64,000 nt of DNA, taken from the NCBI GenBank assembly GCA_026745465.1, contig JACYXH010000409.1, forward strand, positions 388,001-452,000, read 5' to 3'. This document shows positions 26,801 through 36,619 of the stretch, piece after piece. How positions within the stretch are numbered: the first letter of the stretch is position 1; every line of letters begins with the position of its first letter. The stretch comes from Lota lota (Eukaryota > Chordata > Actinopteri > Gadiformes > Lotidae). The notes under the pieces were generated by a model. That model ran no database searches. It was not told where the DNA came from and worked only from the letters and a program-made list of their open reading frames with translations. The translations under genes and the position numbers were made by a program.

Positions 26801-27394
26801 TCAGTGTATGAGCCTCATTCTGGATGCCAACAGCTTCAATGGCTACAACTGACCTTTCATTGCACAAGTAGGACAATGGGTGGCCTGATTTGTGCGTTCA
26901 GAGTCTTGTAATTTTCACCAGAATAAAAAGATGGATGTGTATAACTCATCTCACGAAAAGTGTGTTTTCTTTTTACTTACGTTGGAATATGTAAGCCTAT
27001 GCCTTGAAGAGTTAGCTGGTTGACAGGAGAAAATCCAAATTGATCGCACAATGCAGCAGCTTTGTCGCAGTTTACTATTCCCTGACAATTCATCCCTTGC
27101 GCCGATAAAAATTAACGATGTGTGTAATTTGACGGTGTGAGTGTACCCTGCGTTGTAGCACAAACACAGCGCACGTACCGCAATAATGCTCTCAGCGGCG
27201 GCTCTTTCATCCTCCGCTGGATACCATTATTGTACCATAGACGGCTGCACCCCATAATGCCAGCGCAGACATTACCCCTGCTTCCACAGCTCTGGAGAAC
27301 AGTTATCTGAGGGAAGGGGTCTCCAGCTAGGGTGAAGGACCTAATGAGGTACCACTGGGACCACTTTTCCATGTGGAATACTAGATCATAATAT
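23871..27394. other. No recognised gene; (CAC)n at 26044-26076
   Basis: The only clear repeat is a short CAC triplet run. Reading frames such as 25737-26033 (98 codons) and 27112-27456 (114 codons, minus) have no recognised domains. Confidence 0.45.
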
Positions 27395-27560
27395 AGGAGG
27401 ATAGTGTAGTGTACGACTCCAAGCCAAAAGGTTCTGGTTTTGATCGCACTGTCCACAGTCTCCCTGTGGGCATTCTTGACACAGAAGCCCTAACTCCCTA
27501 CCAGCTACTAAATGATATGTATCTGAGTCAGCTGTAAGCCACTGTGGATAAGCATCTACT
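27395..27560 (+). mobile_element. SINE remnant
   Basis: It has the same architecture as the copy at 5955-6150: an A-box-like 'gatagtgtagtgta', a degenerate B-box region (ggttttgatcgcac), a 'gacacagaagccctaac' segment and a tail 'cagctgtaagccactgtgg' followed by 'ataagcatctacttaatag'. It is diverged and non-coding. Confidence 0.6.
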
Positions 27561-28369
27561 TAATAGTTCAACAGTAAATATAAGACATTCTGGAATATAA
27601 ACATGTGAATTATATCCTGGTGTTATTTCATTCTTGGGGGTACAGGGTGAGTGTACAACGATAATCATATTTATGTTTAATTAAAACATGCTATATTCAC
27701 TTAATGAAGATGGAATTGGATTAATTAAACATGGCAATTAGGATTGCACATGAAGGTCTCTTTAAACCATCTCAACGAGTCTATTTCCACATTCTCTCGA
27801 TAATACGCGAAAGTTTAAACGTAAGTTTCAATTTCAGTTATGGGGGGGAACACTTATTATTCACTCCACTCAAAACTTACAGTACAACTTTAATATAGTG
27901 TTGTGGAAATGAGAAGGCATTGGGGAGACTGAATAATGGATCATACTTCTCAGACCAGCACTTCCATGTTCCACTATTTTTAACAAATATTCAGTTTTTT
28001 GGTAAGGCATCGTAAAACACACAAACACACACGCCTACCAACAGAGCTCATCCTTAATGCAGTAGGGCTTGTGAATTCTGATTGAGGGGTCCCAACTGGA
28101 GGGGTTGCGTGGAACATACAGTGACCCCCTCCCCCACCACTTTAATCTCAACATAAGAAGACACTATCCCTGAAAATGGAGCAACATGCTTGTACCATAA
28201 GTTTTTGAAGCTCCTTCGCGTTTAAGAGGTATGAAATTATTTAAGCCGGTAGATCAGCGTACAGGCAAATTGAGTTTGGGATCTGTGTGCAGGTTAAGAT
28301 TGTTGAGACAGCTCAGAATTCAGACCTTAACAACAGCTTTTGCTCAGCTTCTTGCTCCATTGCGATCGA
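27561..28369. other. No recognised feature
   Basis: AT-rich DNA with no exon or repeat that I can name. Confidence 0.45.
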
Positions 28370-28512
28370 ATCATTTAGCAGATGCTTTTATCCAAAGCCC
28401 CTTTTGATGAATTCCGAGACATGTCCTTAAGGAGCAGTGAGATGTCTAAGGGTTTGACATTATTTGGGGTTTGAACCCAGAACCTTTCGTCAGAGAGTTG
28501 AACCACTTCCAT
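28370..28512 (-). mobile_element. SINE remnant, antisense
   Basis: The + strand begins with 'catttagcagatgctttt' (the reversed fish SINE/LINE tail) and reaches 'ggggtttgaacccagaacc' (a reversed B-box) near 28467-28484. This is the mirror image of the copies at 5955 and 27395. Confidence 0.65.
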
Positions 28513-28918
28513 TAGTTTCTATATGCATCCATGAAGTCAGATGTGCACGTGTTAATGTGACGTGTTAATGTGTCACCTGTGGTACCTTTAAGATTCACCA
28601 TGTCCTAAAAGGTAGAGGTGGTGTATCTTAAAGATGTCATGGCAATCTGCACACATGATCCTTAGTAATATGAAAATACAATATAGTGTACTTGCCGATT
28701 GCAGTGAAGTCTTGAAGGGCCAGGTTTATATTCTTATGTGTTTTGTTATATTGTGCATCTTCTGTCAGAATGATTGTAAAGGTCTACAATGTAACAATGC
28801 ACCATAATGTGATAACTGCCCCTCATCAACTTACATTGTCTTGACAATGCAACAGCATGATTATACCGATCATGCTGAAAATCATTCTGAAGGTCTTTGT
28901 CTGGATTCTGGGATTTTT

Positions 28919-28965
28919 GACACACAAGCACACACGCAAGTACGCAAGCACATGCACATGCACAT

Positions 28966-29010
<45 letters not shown>
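28919..29010. repeat. CA microsatellite
   Basis: Pure (CA)n of about 46 bp at 28964-29009, preceded by catgca variants. Confidence 0.95.
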
Positions 29011-29012
<2 letters not shown>

Positions 29013-29250
29013 TAGATCCCTAGATTTACATTAATTAGGTTTGATATAAATATAACTATAGAGTTAACTGGCATTTGGTATAATCTGTTGAATGGGTAAA
29101 TAGCAAGAGCATAGAAACAAGCTAACAACGTTAAAAGTACATTATGCCTTCATGTTGTTTATAAGGAGAAGGCAATGGTACAGTGCAACCACCATGTCCT
29201 CTGACTATTGGTCCAGGGCATTTTGCCTTGGATTCACAAATGTCAGGGAG

Positions 29251-29397
29251 TAGATAGTCGATGTAATAGGTCAAGTAATAGATAGTCGATGTAATAAGTC
29301 ACGCAATAGATAGTCGATGTAATAAGTCACGTCATAGATAGCTGATGTAATAAGTTACACAACAGAAAGTCTAAGTAATAAGTCTTGTAACAGGTAG
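29251..29397. repeat. 28-bp tandem repeat, five copies
   Basis: The unit starts 'tagatagtcgatgtaata' and continues 'agtcacg.aa'. There are five consecutive 28-bp copies. The first three are close matches and the last two progressively diverged, followed by a partial unit. It is non-coding. Confidence 0.9.
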
Positions 29398-29567
29398 TGG
29401 AACATACAAAGTGCTTGGGGCAGCCAGGAGCAGGTGGTGGGTGTCCTGGGGCTCAGGTCTGTGCCGAGGTTGGAAAGACCCGGGAATGTTCTCCGGTAAC
29501 ACCTGGCGGCAGGTGGAATTCATTAATCTGACGGCTAGGCTTGTTGTGGAAGCCGCTAGTCTGCAGA

Positions 29568-29752
29568 TGGACACACACACCAGACACACACACACACACA
29601 CACACACACACCCAAACACCCAAACACCCAAACACTCACACACACACACACACACACATACATACACACACAAACACACACACATACACACACTCTCTCT
29701 CTTGCTTTCTCTCTCTGACACTGTAACACAAACACACACATACACACTCTCT

Positions 29753-29783
<31 letters not shown>
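29568..29783. repeat. Compound CA microsatellite
   Basis: (CA)n blocks are interrupted by a caccCAAA-type 'ccaaacac' triplicate, catac variants and a short CT tract. The HT-rich 212-codon frame at 29411-30049 is carried by this repeat and is not a gene. Confidence 0.95.
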
Positions 29784-29786
<3 letters not shown>

Positions 29787-30264
29787 ATGACAGGGACATG
29801 AGGGGTCCCAAATGCAATCCCTTTGTGTTCGGTGGATCCCTAGCAGAGCATGTGCAGGCTTATCTACCAAACGCACCTGAACAAGCGCACTCCAAACAAA
29901 CCACAATGCTAACAAAACAGACTCGATGCAGAGGGGAGGAGAGACACCATTTCCAATATTCCATCACCTTACTAAGTATGATTGGATACGTATTTGCAAG
30001 CCGATATGTTTTGAATGAAGAAGAGGTTATTAGAGAGTTAATCGTGTAATTAGGTTGACTGATTGTGTATTTTAAGAAGGATAAGAAGAAAAGTAGACAG
30101 AAAACAAACCGTAATACTGGTATGAATGACAATGTATATATTACACAGTGTGCTACAGTGAAAGCTTCAATTATTTCATGACATTTGTAGGGAGATTCAT
30201 AAATGCAAACAAACACGTGCATTCATAAACAAGCACATTCACGCTCAAAATATAACATAGCTCT

Positions 30265-30389
30265 TCAATGGTATGCGTATCTATTTATCTTTCTATCTAT
30301 GGATTGATCTATCGATCTATCGATCTATCTATATATATAGAGAGACATAAATCGGTATATATATATATATGTATATACATGTACGTATG

Positions 30390-30439
<50 letters not shown>

Positions 30440-30535
30440 TCGACATATATATATATACATACATATGTATATATATTTCTCTCTCTCACTCTATCTATCT
30501 ATCTATCTATCTATCTATGTAGCTTTATATCTCTC
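30265..30535. repeat. Compound simple repeat (TATC / TA / GA / TATC) with mirror-like layout
   Basis: In order: ATCT/GATC units, TA tracts, a (GA)n tract at about 30406-30433, further TA tracts, CTCT, then (TATC)n. Opposite-strand GA and TC blocks flank a TA core, so the region can fold on itself. Confidence 0.9.
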
Positions 30536-30617
30536 TATGTATCACATGAGCAATTGCCATGTACAGGGCACATAGTGCAGCCAAATGACAAACTGTGCTT
30601 GCATACCATACCATGCT

Positions 30618-30659
30618 AGAATGCTTGAGGACCACAGTTATGTGGTCCTCAAGCATTCT
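30618..30659. other. Perfect hairpin: 19-bp stem, 4-nt loop
   Basis: The left arm (30618-30636, agaatgcttgaggaccaca) is exactly complementary to the right arm (30641-30659), with loop GTTA. After a T/T mismatch three more pairs can form outside. It is too short for a canonical pre-miRNA, there is no terminator context in a eukaryote, and no related copy was noticed in the window. Confidence 0.95.
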
Positions 30660-31904
30660 TGCAGTCCTGAATAAGAAACCTTTTGGAAGTAGTTTCTCTA
30701 TACTAAATGTACTGATGTGAAATCACTGAGTTGATGTCGCTGCCTGAACAAACTTGCAGAGAGCAATAATCAGTATAATGAGAGATTGTCAAATGTGCTC
30801 ATTTCGGAGATATCATTTGACACCTCCCACTTGCTGAAAACCCTCAAAGCAGGATTCTAGCTCCATATATTATTATTCTAAGTCTATCAAGCTGTTAGCA
30901 GGCTGTGCAAGTGATGTTTGAGCAGGACAAGGAGACAGAGGAGGATGGAGAGCTGAGATTGCTGAGAATTGTTGACTGTTCTTGTAATGATATCTCTGCT
31001 TGATAAGAGGAGAAGATGAGCACGGTGGAGCTGAGGAGAGAGATGGGGGGTGGAGGGGCTGGCCAGTGGGTGGGGAGGGCTTCATCTGCGTGTAAGCGGA
31101 TGGAAATCCTAACAGGAAAGCACTATTAATAGGCTGGTTGAAATGGAGAGACGTGATTAATCTCTGAACGGTGCCCTTCAGCAGTGTGATTATGGGTAAC
31201 AGCTGATGTCTGTTTCCACGCCTTTTACTCTGGCTTTTATCTTTTGAAAATATAGATTTAAGGGTACCGTTTGTACCTTTATGGACGGAACAGTGGTGAG
31301 ACATCAAAGTATGTTGAACGGGAGAAGGGAGGACACGTAGCATGTAACTGCTGGTGAGGATCAAACCTGGTTTTGTCTCCTACAAACCGCTACCGCTGGT
31401 TTACACACTAATGGGTTTTGTGCAAAAGGCCATGAGTATTTTCGAAGCTTGTTTGTAACTACATTACCACATGGTTGGTGCTACATGGTTAGAAAGTTGG
31501 AAGTAGTCTCCAGTTTAGTTCAAGTTCAGCGTCACCTCATGTGTAACATACTCCCACCCGTGCCAGCCTTGGTAAACATAGCACAGTGTTCAAAACCCAG
31601 GGCCTTTCATTTTTACATTCATTCATGTGCTGCAGCAACTCATTTCTTTTGTAAAAACTCTTGACAAAACATACACCCCACTGAGAGTAAAGTACCTTTT
31701 GTGTAAAAGAGTAAAAGAAAAGGTGCTTTGTGTACCCAGTCCATTTACCATTTATGTGATTAAAAGCACAATAACCATTTAGAAATATCTAAACTGTGAC
31801 CAGCTAAGGATGTAACTCAACATCCTATCCTGCATTTAGCCCGCCTTACAGTTGTTGAGTTACCTCCTCACAGAGATGGTAAATGCACTGCAATATTTGC
31901 AGTG
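30660..31904. other. No recognised gene; one long anonymous minus-strand frame
   Basis: The minus-strand frame at 30873-31364 (163 codons) is the longest in the window not made of simple repeat. Its product is rich in Ser, Pro and His, with no recognised domain or splice context. It is treated as unproven. Confidence 0.35.
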
Positions 31905-31942
31905 CATGCACACACACACAAACGTGCTCGAAAGCACGCACG

Positions 31943-31991
<49 letters not shown>

Positions 31992-31999
31992 ACACGCAC
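31905..31999. repeat. CA microsatellite
   Basis: (CA)n with cacg variants; pure core at about 31947-31985. A small perfect 11-bp stem with a 3-nt loop lies just upstream at 31883-31907. Confidence 0.95.
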
Positions 32000-32316
32000 C
32001 AAGGTTATTACCATTAATGAAAAATAACAAAATTATGAAAAATAAAAGAAAGGTTTATTTAAGCTATGCCAGTTTAAGGCCACATTTTGTTGGGTTTTTA
32101 TTACACAAAACTTTCTTTGACCTTTTTGAATCTCGCCCCTGACAAATACCCCATATTACAGAAAACAACTGAAACCAACACTGAATCTAATAAACACTAT
32201 GCTATGCAAAATGCAAACCCGCTTTAAAAGCTAATTAAAACTAAACTGAAAAAGAAAACGAAGAGAAACTCTTAAATAAAATAAAAACTAATGAAAATTT
32301 ACAAAAAAACAACCCC

Positions 32317-32330
32317 ACTCCCCCCCCCCC
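32317..32330. repeat. Poly-C run
   Basis: A short C homopolymer. Another lies at about 32717-32732, next to a CA patch. Confidence 0.85.
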
Positions 32331-32878
32331 AGACAAAGACCACATCGTTAGGAGTAGTAGTAGCAGCAACTCCTCCCAGGAATCAAACCAGCAACCCCAA
32401 CTACAGCCCAAGCCCTCCTAACTACCATTGGCCTGGCTCTGTCCCCCCGGATCCGAGCACAACACAGAGCTACAGAAGGCTAATGAGAAGCATTCATCTC
32501 TCCCCTTCACCTCCCTTATTTCGGTATCAATCATGGGGAAACAGGGAACATGCCTTCAGCGCTGTGGCTAATCTGCAGCCAGAGGGTACTCACCCAGCAC
32601 CCTGCATCCACATAGTAATTACACGGGTCAAAGGGCTATGTGTTCGCCTCAGTTAGCTTCCTTATTAGTTTACTTTCACCGGCTTCCTTTTTTCCACCAT
32701 GTTTGTTTTCAGGCGTCCCCCCCCCCCCCCTCCCCCACACACATACACACAATTCATCTTTTTTCACATATTTACACAACGTAATGGGTATTAGAAAGAC
32801 TGATGAACCAAAATTCTGCAGGGCTATGTATTTTTCATACACATATTTCTTTGAGAAAAATAAAGATGAATGCCCCCT

Positions 32879-32967
32879 CCCACACACACACACACACACA
32901 CGCACAACCACACACACACACTCTGCCCTAACACATAGACACACACACACATAAACACACACACAGA
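32879..32967. repeat. CA-rich simple repeat
   Basis: Several short pure CA blocks separated by cgcacaac and tctgcccta interruptions. Confidence 0.9.
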
Positions 32968-33425
32968 CATGAGGTTGAAACAAGCATGAGCCTGCCAACG
33001 CGGACACACTTTCCCTCATTATAAATCATATTTCTGCTGTACCTGTCTGTGCGCAGCAATTTCATGCACAGTCAAGCAACCACCAAATCCATTTTTTTGC
33101 TTCTAGTGTATTTGAGTACTTCCCCTCTCTCTCAAAGTCTGATATGGGTAGGTCACTCACAGTTGCTGTGAAAGCAGACATAGCGAGCTGTAGCAAGCAA
33201 CCAGCGGTCTTAAGGACCAAAGCTCATTGGTTAACTCTGAACTGACATGTTCCCGACAAGTTAAGACACTAATGTTGGCATAGACTTTTGAAGTAAAGTA
33301 CCACATACGTGTAATGCTTGTGACCGTCAACTGCAAACAAACACCCTCAAATGGTGTAAAGAAAACAGACTATTTGTACATATTCTGGCTATCATAGATG
33401 GCACTGAAGAAAGATAACCACATAA

Positions 33426-33547
33426 TTAATGGCCTCCTATTTAAACACCAGGTGTGGTATCACTAAGGCACAGAGCAGGGCAGATTTTGAATCGGCTTGG
33501 AGTGGCTAATCACACTCTCATCTGGTGGTAAAATAGGGGGCCTTTAA
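33426..33547. mobile_element. TTAA-flanked MITE, second family member
   Basis: The left end 'ttaatggcctcctattta' and the reverse complement of the right end 'ttaaaggccccctatttt' form imperfect terminal inverted repeats of about 35-40 bp, each on a TTAA. The right end shares 'ggctaatcaca' and 'tggtggtaaaata' motifs with the element at 7385-7546. At 122 bp it is shorter and more diverged. Confidence 0.65.
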
Positions 33548-35439
33548 AGAAAAACAATTACTTGAGCGTACTCTCTCATACTACTAAATGTAATTTTACT
33601 GCATCCATCCTATGTCCAAACCTCACAGAAAAGCCAAGTGGTCTCACAGCAGGACTAACAAAGAGAGGCTTCCTTTGACCTTGGTCAGGCCTTGAGGGTG
33701 TGTTCACAGCCTCGATCACCACAGGACACATGACATCCATTCACCTCCGCCATTGTGTTCATCCTCTCTCGCCTGAGGAGTTCATGTTTCAAAGAAAGGC
33801 CTGCGGAAGGACAGCTCTAATGACTCACGGTGTGAGTGACGGGAGTGAGGATGTCCTGTTCTGTTCAGAAGTCAGTTTAGTCATCTGAAAAGCTGCATGG
33901 AACTCCTACATAAACATTGTTCCTTATGATGGTAATATGAAGGTGGTTGTTTTCATTCTATAGCTTATAGACTACTTGCGCAATGTAGTGACGTGTATTT
34001 TTGTTCTTTTCGTAGTATTGGGAGCAGCTCATAGTCCTTTTAGTATCAGATATGATAATAGAAACCGTCAAAATTAATAACTCTGTGAAGCTTATGAAGA
34101 CTGATGCCCCCTCTATGGATTTCTGTTCAGTCCTGAGTGTTAAATGTATTAAACTCCCAAGAAGTCAAATAAATTGTGTCACTACAGTACAGGTTGAACC
34201 GATTATGGGAGGGAAATATACACACTCCTCTTATATCAAATCTAGTACACTCTTTTACATCTCTGCACAACGTTATGTAATCTCTCATTAACCAAAGTAT
34301 TTCATTTAATTCATTTTATATCCCTAAGGCTCCATTTCTGATTTCCATCCACATGAGTGCCATATCCATTGTGCAATGCCTATGGTTATCGCTGCTGTAA
34401 TATTATCAAAATTACTAGGCCTATAGTTCCGCACCGTATATACATAATTATGTGTAAATTAAGCAGTATCGTTTTGTTTAAGTTTAGGTACAGGTCACAG
34501 TCTAGTGATATTTTAGCCTATAGATATTAATTTATTTTCCACACAATGTTTATGTGGTATGTAGGAGTCATTGGTATAATCACAACCTTTTGGGGTTATC
34601 AGGTAGGGTGTATTGCCGACAATATACTTTTTAAGTTAATGGTGCATTTTTTTCTATTATTATATTATATATTTTCTGTGTATGTGCTGAGATGGTGTTT
34701 ATCTGAATTATAGGCCTATTTCTAATTATATTAGTTATATCTTCATTTTTTGGCCATTTGGGTCTTCAAGAATGTTACCGCTATCAGCTCAATTATTCAC
34801 AGTGGCCCTTAAGATAAAATAAGGAAAGAAAATAAATTGGTGCAGTTTAAATGTCCCACCCCTAAGGCATTACTTCAATTAATGCGCGAGTTAGATGGTG
34901 AATTTAATCTAAATAGCCTACTTGGAGGTAATATTCAAATAATCACGCTGCTTAGTTGTCTATATTATGTTTGTGTCTTCTTTTCTTTTCATATCTCCGG
35001 TTTGAAAGACCCCCACCTTACCGCAAAGGCGAGTGTGAGGTGGGAGTGGAAGCCTATGTGATCGAACCCGGCAGCATAGGACGACGGGGGATGGAGACGA
35101 CGTCCCAGAAATGATCGAAGGTTGTTTGAAATATTTACGCTCGGTTTACAAAAGTAATTGAGCATGCTTGTTTTGTTTAGCAAGGTCTTCGTTACATATG
35201 TAATGATCTGCAGAGGCAGGCGACACAGATAAAGCCCAAAATCGAATTGATGTTGACGTTAATGTTTAACTTTGCTTATTTATATATTTTTTCTATTTAA
35301 TGTTGTGGTTGCGAAAGAAAAAGTGAGCTCATCCATATAACTTGCGTTGGGTTGCGTTGAAAAAGAGCATATCAAATATTTTCTCATTTCTAGTAAGAAA
35401 AGTTTGACACCCCCAAAGCCTCCATTTTATTGACACCGG
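33548..35439. other. No recognised gene
   Basis: AT-rich DNA becoming more CpG-containing after about 35030. It probably lies just upstream of the CTNNA2 transcription unit. No exon is recognised. Confidence 0.4.
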
Positions 35440-35946
35440 CAACGTGCATCCTAGATCGCAAAGGCGATCGTTCTGCGACGTAGTATGTAACGAATGTGGT
35501 CTTTTTATTTGACAAAACTCCAACGACGGTACTACATAGTTCATTTGAACATCAGAGGAGCTGAAGTCCAGCTGCGCCCAACGTGCACCTGCCTCCGTGG
35601 CTGGTGGGCTGGCCGAGCCCTGGGAGGGGTCATTATTTTGCAGGGATTGGCAGAAAAAAAGGGGGAAGGCATTTCCTGACACCGACAGTCAGCGCGTGCA
35701 TCAAATTCAGCACCACGAGCTGGAGGAAAGCGTTTGGATTTGAGCTAGCAAACCACATTTAAGGGACACTCAACACGTACTATTTGGGGAATATCGCAGT
35801 TGAACGTTCCGTCGGACCCACAGGAAGTGCTAGTTGAACCGGGTAAGCATCGCAGTCGGACGCTCCGACTGCCAACGGGCTGGTTCTTGCTAGCCGCCTA
35901 GCTTCATAATGTGTTGTGCTAAAATCGGCTAAGGCGAGGTCTGGGC

Positions 35947-36000
<54 letters not shown>

Positions 36001-36373
36001 TGCAGGATAGTTTTACTAGTGGCTTATAATAAACACTATCTTACAATATCTGCGTGCATACAAACGAAGAATACCTATTTGTAGTCGGTGTAACGTGTTA
36101 GGGAATCTGTGTCCTAAGAACACAGACACGACCCTCCGCTACTACTGACGGTGCGCCGAGCGATGCTATCCAGCCAGCCGGGTGCTGAACGCCGTAACCG
36201 TGCCGAGTGGCGTGGAGCCGCCGGCTGAGCCACGGTAGCATGCTATGCTAGTCTAGCAGGTTGATAGCACTGACGGACACCGGGGACCCTTCTCATAACG
36301 TTACATGCCCCTCTCTCCGTTTTAAACCGCCAGCGCTGTCCAGTGATACAGTGGCGACGAGAGTGGTGAAAGT
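35440..36373 (+). promoter_or_regulatory. CTNNA2: CpG-dense candidate promoter / non-coding first exon of CTNNA2
   Basis: This roughly 0.9-kb stretch is clearly richer in CpG than its surroundings, especially 35440-35900 and 36060-36370, apart from the TA tract between them. Two sequences resemble splice donors on the + strand: cgg|gtaagc (GT at 35843) and gaaa|gtatgtg (GT at 36372). The first recognised coding exon begins only 5 bp after its acceptor, so at least one upstream non-coding exon must exist. This is the most promoter-like DNA between the window start and that exon. The transcription start is not determined, and the true first exon could lie outside the window. Confidence 0.4.
35954..35999. 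repeat. (TA)n microsatellite
   Basis: About 22 TA units within the CpG-dense region. Confidence 0.97.
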
Positions 36374-36573
36374 ATGTGTTTTGAATGGTCGTTTTCATTA
36401 ATGCCGTTCCTTCGAAGATGCGTTAATGCTGTTCTCCTCTTCTCATCAGAGGTTTTGTTTTACCCGGGGTGTTCTTTGTCTCGCTATTTTGCAATTAATT
36501 GTGTCCTTGTTGTAAAGCAACATGTAAAACGTCGTCACGGCAGTAGTGTGTGTAATGTTGCTGTGTTTGCAGT

Positions 36574-36619
36574 TAGAGAGAGAGAGGGAAAGAGGGAGAG
36601 AGAGAGAGAGGGAGAGACC
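36574..36619. repeat. GA-rich simple repeat
   Basis: Short GAGA tract with GGGA interruptions. Confidence 0.85.

Noticed and set aside
29411-30049. 212-codon + strand frame
   Set aside because: The longest frame in the window, but its middle is HT-rich CA repeat and its ends have no recognisable domain.
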